NCBI RefSeq assembly: GCF_016808335.1 | Contig: NC_053139.1 | Location: forward strand, 18,928,782 to 18,992,781 | Reading direction: 5' to 3' | DNA from: Panicum virgatum | Lineage: Eukaryota; Streptophyta; Magnoliopsida; Poales; Poaceae | DNA: 64,000 nt | Shown here: positions 44,601-53,724 of the stretch, piece after piece | Layout: each line of letters opens with the position of its first letter | How positions within the stretch are numbered: position 1 is the stretch's first letter | Program-made: the position numbers and the translations under genes | Notes under the pieces: model-generated | What the model was told of the DNA's origin: nothing | Seen by the model: only the letters and a program-made list of their open reading frames with translations | The model's database searches: none

Positions 44601-46947
44601 CTAACCCCTGCAGGAAGATTTCAAATCAAATGGGTAAGTCCTCAAGCTAAATTCATACTAGAGATGACACAAGGCTCGGGATGCACTTCGAAAAAAAAGG
44701 TTGCAAAACATGCAAAGGATGTACAAATCACCCTTCAGATCATAGTGAGTATTCTGTCAAAATGGTCCTTTGTCATGTCTATGCAACTTTAACTCAGCCC
44801 TGTTGGAGCTTTTCTAAAAAATGGTGAGCAGTAAAAAAAACTCTCTTCCAAAGTTTCTCTCTCGAAATAAAATAAAATGATGGCAAGCATTTTGGGATCC
44901 ATGCCAGCTAAATCTTTTGAATTTGAATTCTCGCTAAAGCATAGATGTGAACAACAAATCCAAAAAATAATGTCTTGTATGCATCTCTCTAGTATTTGTT
45001 GTCCACTAACCTTTTGTAGGAACGAAAAAAAACACAAGGAGTAGCGTACATAACTCCAAAACATAGCTCCTTGGTCCAATGGGGAGGCAAATGCACATGG
45101 AACTAAGCTGAACAAATGCAAAGTTTTGCTTCATGTACTCTTGCATCTTTGTTCATTGCTTGGTGAGTTCTTCCAGATAAGTATCCCACACACCTCGTGC
45201 ATCTTTGCCTCATGTTTCCACCCAGCTAAGTTACCCATTCATGTTTAGCTTGCCATGGAAAAAAACATATACATATTAAAATAAAAAAATAGATTTGAAA
45301 TTAATAAAAAAACCCTTAGTATTTCCAATGAAAGCATTCTTTTATTCAATAAAGTTTAGGCTCCCCGGTGTTCAACCCCGGCAGAGTCCCTTCTTGTTTC
45401 CACTCTTGTTTTTCTTTTGAATAAAGCAGGTATGAGAATAAGTGTGGGGGAGATCTCTCCAAATCACCAATTGCAAACATGTTCGAGATCTCTCCCCCAA
45501 ATACGATGCACAACATCGACGGTCCAACACGCTGAAGAACAGGACAAAAGGAATCCAGGGAAGGATGGCCGAACCCTTGGTTCGACCAAGCCACCGCTGA
45601 CTCCCTTCGTTTCACGCTTCTTCCTTCTTCAACGATGGTATGTGCAAATCACCTTTCACAAACTCCCTTAATCTCCCTAAGTTCTTGAGTTTAAATAATT
45701 TCTTTGCCAATCATAAAAACTAAACTCAATGAACCTTGCTAATCCTCACTATGCACTCCATGCGCTTCCATGAATAATCTTGCATACTCTTTATTCCTCG
45801 CTTTCCTTCTAGTTCTATTGAACCAATATCTTCATAGGGAACCCATGCTATCTAAGTAATTGACTAATGTGATATGATTGGATGAAGGGAACCATGTTTT
45901 TTCTTGCAAAGAACTTGGGATTTATTTTCAAAAAAAAATCAACAATTGCTTGTCTCCTCAAATTAATATGAAATCCTACCAGAGCCAAAGTATGAGCATC
46001 ATGAAAAACTTTTTGCAGCTTGCCTTTTGCTTTGAGCTTTGTCAAATTCTATGACCCATGCTAGAAACTTTTCATACTCCAATGATCAAGATCACGTACA
46101 CGCCCACTCATATGCTATACTTCTACACTAGAAGATAGCAAGCATTTCCATCCACCACAAAATAAAACTCCAAGTCATGCCATAACTCCCTCTCTCTAAA
46201 GTTACCATCAATGATGTGGGCTATACAAAAAGAAATAAAAGATGCATACCCGAAGAAGGTATGCCACATGTCATCAAGGCATGACTATAAAAAAGAAGAA
46301 GAAAAGATGCATACCCAAAGAAGGTATGCCACATGCCCACAAGGCATCTCAAAGAAAAGAAAAAAAAAGATGGCCCATATCCAAAAGAAATAAAGGAGAG
46401 AGAGATGGTTCATGAAAATGAGTTCATACACCATCCACCCAAAAAGATATATATATATATAGATAGATATATATATATATATATATATATCCACACACTT
46501 GCACATCTTGATCGAGGTTTATGACTTGTTTCTTTTTAGATCTAGACTTTGACTTAGCAACATAAGCAAAGCAAGCATGCCTATCTACTCCTATCCTAAG
46601 CTCCACATAAGCTTGATTAAATAATAGGAGAAAAGAAGGCAACAACATTGCCTTGGTTGATCTGAAACAAAAAGAGTGATTCGAGAGAATAATTTGAGGA
46701 GCAAGACTTTCTTTCTTTTTCAAAAAAATAAAAACCCAAGTTTCTAAGCAGGATGACCTAGGAACCTGAATTCTATGTTGTTCCATTCTTCAATTGCCCA
46801 AGATATCATGGTAGCCACTCAAAAGTTTCACAAGGATTGGAAGAAGTTTGGAATAACTTGTATGCAGGTTGCATTCAATGAAGTTGCATCCACCTTAGTC
46901 CTTCAACCTTTACTCGAGGACGAGCAAAGGGCTAAGTGTGGGGGTCT
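41605..46947 (+). mobile_element. Decayed interior of the second nested Gypsy-type element
   Basis: No intact gag or pol frame. The phrase AAGTGTGGGGGAG occurs at 43636 and 45440 and AAGTGTGGGGGTCT at 46934 just before the 3' LTR; such purine tracts are typical of the 3' part of some plant Gypsy elements. A purine-rich tract lies at 43705-43820, a 36-bp direct repeat (GATGCATACCC, GAAGGTATGCCACATG) at 46241-46336 and an AT dinucleotide tract at 46446-46490. Confidence 0.55.
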
Positions 46948-47160
46948 TGTTGACGGTCTTTAAGTGCTAAAATTGACCGTCAACTCTTGCAAAGATCTGT
47001 GCCAAAACAAACACCAAACTAGAATTAGGACTTTGATACTAATCATTTCCACAAGTTTTGGTGAATCGCTGTTTACAGGAAGCCATGTCTGCATATGGGT
47101 GAAAACTGTGCTCATACAAAGGGAAAAGTATACATCATAGCATTCTACGTGAGCACGAGA
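46948..47160 (+). repeat. 3' LTR start of the second nested Gypsy-type element
   Basis: Preceded by the polypurine-like AGTGTGGGGGTCT. Matches 38478-38690 with few differences. Cut at 47160 by a minus-strand LTR. Confidence 0.78.
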
Positions 47161-48535
47161 AACCCCTATCCCAAAAGAGTTTAGCAACCTATAGCCTTTC
47201 CTATTTAAGAAACTACTCTATGAAAGTAAAGGCTTACAAATTGCTAGTATGAAATGCGGAAGTTTAATGAGCGGGATAGGAGATAGCAAACTCTTGACGC
47301 GGGTGTTTATCCCGTGGTTCGGTTAGCCACAAAGGCACACCTACATCCACGTTGTTGTAGCACTCACTAAGAGTATTCCTACTCGGCCACCAAGTCTTTT
47401 CCGTGAACACAATCACGGTCACCTTGGCCCCGGGTTCCACTAAGGAGCTTCTCCATAAAGGATGGGGGTCTCCACGTCCCCCGCACAAAGATGTCGTCGC
47501 CGCTCCACACCAAGTCGGAGGGTCGATGACGTTGCCGGCGAGCTTCATGCTCCAAGGTGCCGGCGCACCAAGTTCTTGTTTTGGTTCACTAGAGAACCAC
47601 AGCACAAAGGCTCAAGGCCTTGCAATCACACTCACTAAGAGCTAACCTTTACACAACACTCTCAAAGTGTGCTAAGGGCTAAGGATATGATCTTGATGCT
47701 TTTGTATGGCTTGGAGATGTTCTTGGGTGTGTGTGGGATGTCCAGCAACTCCAGCAATCTTCAAATGGCCGGGGTGAGGCATATATATAGGCCACCAAGT
47801 CTTGTAGCCGTTGCTCCAACGGTCAGCTGAAAATCTGCGTATCACCGGAAGAACCGATGCCTTTGGCTGAGGTAGCGTCGGTTCTTCCGGTCACTCATAA
47901 CCCGAAGTAGCCGTTGAACTCCTGACAGCTGACGCAGTGATCACCGGTTGAACCGATGCTTTGTACCGATGCATCACCGGTTCATCCGGTGCTTAAGAAT
48001 CTTCTTCTGGGCGCTGACGTTATTGCACCGACGCAATACTTCGATGCACCGTCGGTTGAACCGGTGCTAAAGAATCTTCTCCTGGGCGCTTGACATCATC
48101 TCTGGAACATAGGATGCCCAATGCACCGATGCCCCTTTTTGACCCGTCGGTTCAACCGGTGCCTATAGGCTGACTTGGCTTCGATTCCCTTCTGCACCAG
48201 AATTCCATAGCGTCGGTTCTTCCGACTACCATCGGATGCACCGATGCCCTTGGCGTCGGTTCTTCCAGTGCTCCTGATCCGAAGAGCTTTCAGGGCGCTG
48301 CCCTGAGACCCGCGAGGGGCGGCTCCCCCTCGACCCCCGTCCGCTAACCGGGTAGCGGAACCCCTGTAGGGGCAGCCCTTCGGGTCTTGCTACGCCTATC
48401 TTTTCTTTCTCTTTTCTTGCTACACCTAAAAGTCTGAGAATGATCATCTTAATAATCATATTAGTCCAAGTGTTGTGTTATCATTCGATCACCAAAATCA
48501 CTTGAAATGACATAAATGGTGCCATGTTCCTTACA
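47161..48535 (-). repeat. Sirevirus-like Copia LTR, minus strand, about 1.37 kb
   Basis: Read on minus it starts TGTAAGGAACATGGCACC at 48535. It contains a CpG-rich part at 47830-48260 with repeats of ACCGATGC and CGGTTGAACCGGTGC type, then the CCTCCGACTTGGTGTGGAGC block shared with 39084 onward. It separates the 3' LTR remnants of the two Gypsy elements, so more Gypsy sequence was deleted here. Confidence 0.65.
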
Positions 48536-48537
48536 AC

Positions 48538-48689
48538 AACCCTGCTGTGAATGGAGGGCAACGAATGAGACTAAACTAAACCTATCCTTCTCCTCCCTTC
48601 CTCCCGTGCTCGAGGCGGCGGCGGCGACCTCACTGCTGTGCGCGTCGCCGGCAACCTCCTCCATCCGTGTCGGTCCTAGGATCGTCACA
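48538..48689 (+). repeat. Remaining part of the outer Gypsy 3' LTR
   Basis: Matches the last 150 bp of 32156-32389, ends ATCGTCACA and is followed by the CGAGG target duplication at 48690. Confidence 0.85.
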
Positions 48690-48694
48690 CGAGG

Positions 48695-49080
48695 CTAAGC
48701 TCCGCTCCCGATGGAGTCTTCTCATGGAGGCAGCCATGCTCCGGTAGCCCCGCTCTGCTCCGTGCCTCGCTTGCATGGACGAAGGATCCCACAGTAGGAG
48801 CAGCTTCAACTTGGGCGGAGGAGAGAGGGGGTCGAGAGAGGACTGCTCCCCTAACAGGAGGAAGAGAGAGGGGCCATTGGCGCTGCCACTGGCGCGAGCG
48901 CGGGATCGAGCTCCGCTGCCACCATCACCGCTGCCGCACGCGAGAGTGCGAGCTTCGCCACCGGCGCGCGGGGGAGCGAGATATGCTCATCGAGGTACTG
49001 CCAGGAGTACGAGTGGGGTCCGCTTGTTAGTGAGAGAGGGAGAGAGTTGAGTGAGCAAGGTGGACTCTGAATGACATATA
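48695..49080. other. Right host flank of the nested block
   Basis: GC-rich, purine- and CG-rich, with compositional frames only. Continuous with 31717-32155 before the Gypsy insertion. Confidence 0.45.
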
Positions 49081-49230
49081 GGGTCCGTTCGTAAGTGTTT
49101 TTAAAAAGCCACAACTATTTTACCGAACAGCTTTTAGCCTTCTCAAAGCCCATAACGTACTACAGCTTTTCTACCGCCTAGAGCCTAGCTACTTTTTTTT
49201 TTAAAAAAACTACAATCAAACACACCTTTA
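49081..49230. mobile_element. Small MITE-like fold-back
   Basis: Ends GGGTCCGTTCGTAAGTG and, reversed, GGTGTGTTTGATTGTAG, which resemble each other; interior rich in paired poly-A and poly-T. Boundaries approximate. Confidence 0.4.
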
Positions 49231-49310
49231 GACGACTAGAGCAAGACAAGAACGGCGGCTAGTTGAATCCAAGCCGTTGGTCTTCAGTATACCATGTTAA
49301 AGGCAGATAA

Positions 49311-49354
49311 ACACGGCATAGTCCTCCGTTTCAAAAAAAAACACGGCATAGTCC
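49311..49354. repeat. 14-bp direct repeat around a 16-nt A-tailed insertion
   Basis: ACACGGCATAGTCC at 49311-49324 and 49341-49354 flank TCCGTTTCAAAAAAAA. This has the form of a minute retroposed tail with its target duplication. Confidence 0.7.
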
Positions 49355-50565
49355 CAAAGTACTTCCACTGCGGTAGTAAATAAACTCTACATATGGACAA
49401 AAATAGTCCCAAAGTACTTTCCATTGATCAATGCGTGCCGTGACCCAACCCCGGCCTTGGCCCCGGCCCCAGGTGTGTGAACATGCATGTGTGTGTAAAC
49501 GACGACGGGAGTGGACAGCGAGTCAGCAGCGAGCGATAGACCCGCGCCGCGCGCGTGCGGTCCCTCCGCCCCGTGCTCATGCTCACCATCACGACGAGGT
49601 TGGCCTGGATCGGCGGTTGGGTTGGCAGGTACCGCGCCGCGCGTGCAGTCTTAACTTGTGGAGGCCCACGAATATAATCGATCTAATACCCGAGCCGTTT
49701 CTTCGTGATCTACCCCCGCCACGACACAGGCCACACGACACCACCCCTGCAAGCAGCAAGCTCTGCTCCCACCCACCCGGTCCTTTGCTTGTGGAGTTGT
49801 GGCGCCTTCGTCCCGTCTCCTGCTGCAGCGGCGCCACCCCAGACAACCCCGCGCCGCGCGCGCACGGTTTGAAGCAAAGCAAGCAAGCAGCCCCGGCGCG
49901 GCATCAACCATACCCCGACATTGGATCAGGCGCGGGTGTGGAACCGTGCCTGACCGACGCTGCTGCTGCGGCCGGGGGTTCCTAATGCAGTTTGGGGCCG
50001 GTGCTAACGGCGTCCAGGCCAAAAAATAATCACCTTTTTGGTTTAGTTTTTTATGAGGCAAGCCAAGCCAAATAAAAAACAAAGAGATGATATGGTCAAG
50101 AGTCACGGTCTCGGTGCCAGAGTCCCGACACCGGCCCGGTTTGGTACGGCGCCGTGCCGCCTGGCGAGGTCGCTAGCTAGCCGCTCGATCGAGCCCACAC
50201 ACACATCGCGAGCGCGCTAGGCGGGGACCGCCTGCGGGCAAGGAAGGCAACGCCATCGTTTGGAGCACGAGGTCGCCTGCCCGGTGCCGGACTCCTCCGC
50301 CATTCATGCTAGTACATACTACGCGTGTGAAGCCTGTGCGTGCTGATCTTTCAAAAAAAAAAAAAGCCTGTGCGTGCTAGGTTGGGCGCAGAGCGCCACG
50401 CACACACATCCCCCTCTCCCTCTCGCGCTGCTCTCTGCCTGCACCTGCATCGTGTGAACACACGGCAATCCCTTTCGTGCGCTCTCCTCTGAGCGCAATG
50501 AACACACGGCAATTGGCTGCTGCCCAATTGAATGCTACAGAGAAATCTCTGAAAGGAAGAAACCC
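49355..50565. other. GC-rich intergenic sequence
   Basis: Long frames near 49430-50030 are compositional (Arg/Pro/Ala-rich, different on each strand) and have no domain. A second direct-repeat micro-insertion lies at 50331-50378. Confidence 0.45.
50331..50378. repeat. 14-bp direct repeat around a 20-nt A-tailed insertion
   Basis: AGCCTGTGCGTGCT at 50331-50344 and 50365-50378 flank GATCTTTC followed by twelve A. Confidence 0.75.
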
Positions 50566-50829
50566 ATGTGTTTAAGTCCGTAAAATGATGGTAAAAAAGT
50601 TATATCGAATATTGTAGCACACTGCAGCATTTTTCGTTTGTTTGTGGTAATTGTTGTCCTATCATGACCTAACTAGGCTCAAAAGATTCATCTCGTCGTG
50701 TACATCAAAACTATGCAATTAATATTTTTATTTACCTACATTTAATACTTTATGCATAACGCAAAAAGATTTATTGTGATAGGTAAATAGTAAAGTTTGG
50801 AGAGAGAATTTTTTACTAAACACAGCCCC
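50566..50829. mobile_element. MITE related to the TGTTTAGT family
   Basis: Left end near ATGTGTTTAAGT, right end ACTAAACACAGCCCC. Interior contains GGCTCAAAAGATTCATCTCG, the same block as in the copy at 27017. Target duplication not resolved. Confidence 0.6.
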
Positions 50830-51073
50830 AATCACACACACTCAGCAGCAGCAGCAATCATGCAGAGGCGTTTCCTAGCGGGGCCGCGCTGATACAATCC
50901 AACTGTCCCTATACTCATCGAGACTCGGCTAGCTCGCGAGGCATCGATCGCCATCCGGCCGCTCGAGTTTGAATGATTCTAATCGCACCGGTTCTTCTTT
51001 TATTTAGTTTATTTATTTAATCGCGCCATCCCGTGGCGATCGAGTCGTGCCAACCAAATCAAAGGCTCTGTTT

Positions 51074-51114
51074 ACGCTAGCTCATTTTTTTTGAAAAACA
51101 CGCTAGCTCATTTT
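51074..51114. repeat. 15-bp direct repeat around an 11-nt insertion
   Basis: ACGCTAGCTCATTTT at 51074-51088 and 51100-51114 flank TTTTGAAAAAC (read on minus GTTTTTCAAAA). Confidence 0.7.
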
Positions 51115-51460
51115 GGGGAGGACGTCAGCTAGCTACCCCGTCCATACAGGATAAGTTCGAGACATTTTGTCGCCAGCTGCCGTGTTGTGCCTGCTTTTTA
51201 TAGTGCAGTAGGAGTATTTTTTTTCCTAGTTTTATATGGTACCTTTTCCCTGCAGGAGTAAATCTATCTGCCCAAATCCACAAGTTATTTAAAGAGTTCT
51301 GTCTACATTCAGCTCCTGCCACAACAGCCACCAAGCTCCAGACATAAACCTGTTAAAATAAATGACGCACAGTTTCGCTTTCAGGACAGAGGACACATTT
51401 TCCATCCTTCCTCGAGTTTCTCAGGTTGTCCTTTGTTAAAATAATATTTTATTGGAATAA

Positions 51461-51500
51461 CGATTTAGTGTATTTTTTTAAAAAAATCCGATTTAGTATA
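51461..51500. repeat. 12-bp direct repeat around a 16-nt T/A insertion
   Basis: CGATTTAGTGTA at 51461-51472 and CGATTTAGTATA at 51489-51500 flank seven T, seven A and TC. Confidence 0.6.
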
Positions 51501-51534
51501 ATAGCTAGCAAGATTGGATTAAATGGTACAGTTA

Positions 51535-51959
51535 GAGCATCTCCATCAGTTTGGCAAATCGAGTTGCCATCTTTGATTTTTGGCAAAAACGTTAAAAATA
51601 CTCCTCCAACAGTTTGGCAAAAGACTTGGCAATTTTTGGCAACTTGGAAAAAACCAGCCTCCAGCGCGTAAATATAGCGCGCGGTGCGCGATTGACATCG
51701 TGGTTTCTAGTCAGGTGGGAGGGTGAAAAAAGAAATAAATAACAGAGAAATATTCCTGATTTAAGTTTTCAAGATGTGGAAGGGCATAAATATAATTTTA
51801 TTTTTCTCTCAGATTTCCTGATGTAAGTTAGATCTGGGTTTGACAAGTGAATTATGTTAAATTGTTGGAGATAAGTTTTTTTTATTTAGCATATCTTTTT
51901 AGAAGTTGACAAAACACAAGATATGCCAAGTAAAATAGAGCAAACTGCTGGAGATGCTC
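51535..51959. mobile_element. Tourist-like MITE, 425 bp, TTA target duplication
   Basis: Terminal inverted repeats GAGCATCTCCATCAGTTTG and, reversed, GAGCATCTCCAGCAGTTTG (18 of 19 bases). TTA at 51532-51534 and 51960-51962. Confidence 0.85.
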
Positions 51960-52336
51960 TTAGTCAGTCATCTTTAGAGCAAAGCCGCGCCTAATGAGGT
52001 TGCATTCCGCCGATCGTGGCGGCAGTGGCATGTATATGGCCACATCATCAATGCCGGCATGCCTTCATGACGAGGGAAAATAAAGTAGGAGAGCGAAACA
52101 ACAAACGTAATATCCAAGTGACAACTCAAACGCTACTACGCTGCCATAATTTTGTCTCATGTTGTAGCCTTTCCTTCGACATCCATCATGCCTTCCGGTT
52201 CAATCAACAGAGATAAAAAAGAACAATGTTTTCAATCTGACCTTTTCTCTTCTTATCTTATTAAGGATGTTTGGGATTTCTTGATTCCCATGAGGACATA
52301 CTTACTAGTAGTAACTAAGCAAAGCACGCACATTCA
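51960..52336. other. Spacer
   Basis: No gene, repeat or RNA supported. Confidence 0.4.
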
Positions 52337-52567
52337 GGCTATGTTTAGTTGGTAAAAAGTTGTTGGTTTTGGTATTGTAACATATTTTGTTGTTATTTGA
52401 TAAATAATGTTCAATTATGGACTAATTAGATTTAAAAGATCCATCTCGTGCTAATCAGTTAGACTGTGTAATTAGTTATTTTTTAACTGCATTTAATATT
52501 TCATGTATATGTCCGAATATTCGATGTGACGAGTACTTTAGAAATTTTTTTAGAAACTAAACAGGAC
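52337..52567. mobile_element. MITE of the GGC(T/C)ATGTTTAGTT type
   Basis: Left end GGCTATGTTTAGTTGG, right end AAACTAAACAGGACC. Interior has GACTAATTAGATTTAAAAGA and CATCTCG as in the related copies. Target duplication unclear. Confidence 0.65.
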
Positions 52568-53065
52568 CTCAGTAGTTAATCCACCTACAACTGGGATCAG
52601 TAACCTGTCCATGCGAGCCAGCCAGCGAGAGAATCTAGAACCGCCTTTTTCTGGTTTCCAAAACCTCGCACGTGAACATACTCTAGTCTCTAGCCTCCTC
52701 CCTCCCCAATCCCCATCGAAGGATGCCGTTACCTAGGCCCACCTGCCATTGATTGTCTCCTAACGATTTGCATTAATGCACCGTTGGAGTATAGTGTGCC
52801 CTCAAAAATAGCTTCGCCATCAACTCCGCTTTACCTAAACTTGCCGTGAAATCCACCACACCACCCATGAGCTCAGCTGAGCAGTGAGCAGCTCGGAGCG
52901 CCAAGGGCCCTCGGCACGGCCCTGTCGCATGGCGAGCGTGCGCTGCAAGCGAGCGAGCGAGCGAGCGTTGGCGTGGCCGCTCATCCGCGGCGGACGGAGC
53001 ACCACCACCGCCGCCGTCTCCTGTAGCAGAAAAGGTCAACATCTTTGTACCGTCCCTCTCCCCAC
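52568..53065. other. Distal promoter region of the U-box gene
   Basis: Balanced composition becoming GC-rich. Short frames only. The 8-bp target site CTCCCCAC of the following hAT element ends it. Confidence 0.45.
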
Positions 53066-53300
53066 CAGGGTTAACAATTTCGGCGAAATTTCGCCGAAAT
53101 TTCGGAAAATTTTTCGTTTCCGCTAGTTACCGGGATCCGAAATTTCGGTATTTTTCGGTATATTTCGTTTTCAAATTCAAAATTCAATAAATTTCGACCG
53201 AAATTCAACGAAATTCGCCGAAATTTACCGAAATTTCGAAACGGAATTCCGTTTCTGCTAAACACCGAGATTTGACCGGAAAACGAAATGGTTAACCCTG
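53066..53300. mobile_element. hAT-type MITE, 235 bp, 8-bp target duplication
   Basis: Terminal inverted repeats CAGGGTTAACAATTTCG and, reversed, CAGGGTTAACCATTTCG (16 of 17 bases). CTCCCCAC flanks both sides (53058-53065, 53301-53308); 8-bp duplications are the hAT signature. The interior consists largely of variants of CGAAATTTCGG, itself palindromic. It sits directly upstream of the U-box gene leader. Confidence 0.9.
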
Positions 53301-53724
53301 CTCCCCACGGAGTGCGCTGTGCTGCCGGTAAACAAGCGAGTGCGTGCGTGAGCTGGGTCTGGGTGATTAGAAAAAGGGGGAGCGCCTTTTGCCAATCTCA
53401 AAACAGGAGGGAGGGGAGGGGACGGTGAGCTTGCCCGGACTCGGTCTGCGGGCCGCGCGGTCTCCCACCATTATCCCTCGCGCGCGTCTCACCGGTCTCC
53501 GCCCTTTCTACCTCGGCTGTCCCGTTGCGTGCGGCGCGGTTCTTGGGCGACGGGGGCACCATGCCTGGCTGAGCGGGGTGTGGGTGGCTGCGAGCTTGAG
53601 GGGGAGGGGGAGAATGCTCCCCGGCCACTAGTACTAGCCTCCGCCGCCGTAAGCTCAGGGGGAGGGGGTCGCCGGAGGGGGAGGGGGAAGGGAAGAATCC
53701 CAGTTCCTTCAAGTTCTTGGTTGG
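53301..53724 (+). promoter_or_regulatory. Proximal promoter and 5' leader of the U-box gene
   Basis: GC-rich sequence between the hAT element and the ATG at 53725. No clear TATA box was found. The leader probably starts somewhere after 53380, where composition becomes strongly GC-rich; that start is inference. Confidence 0.4.

Larger units (their letters stand above)
32156..48689 (+). mobile_element. Gypsy element (outer shell of a nest), CGAGG target duplication
   Basis: The 5' LTR is 32156-32389 (TGTCATGACC...ATCGTCACA), followed by primer binding site TGGTACCAGAGC at 32392. Only the last 150 bp of the 3' LTR remain (48538-48689). CGAGG flanks both ends (32151-32155, 48690-48694), so all intervening sequence entered after this insertion. 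Its own coding parts are 32609-34466 (gag-protease) and 38334-38477 (start of reverse transcriptase). The protease-RT linker and everything after early RT are lost. Confidence 0.85.

Noticed and set aside
48775..50106. Arg/Pro-rich frames upstream of the U-box gene
   Set aside because: Different peptides in every phase, no motif; probably promoter-type GC-rich DNA.
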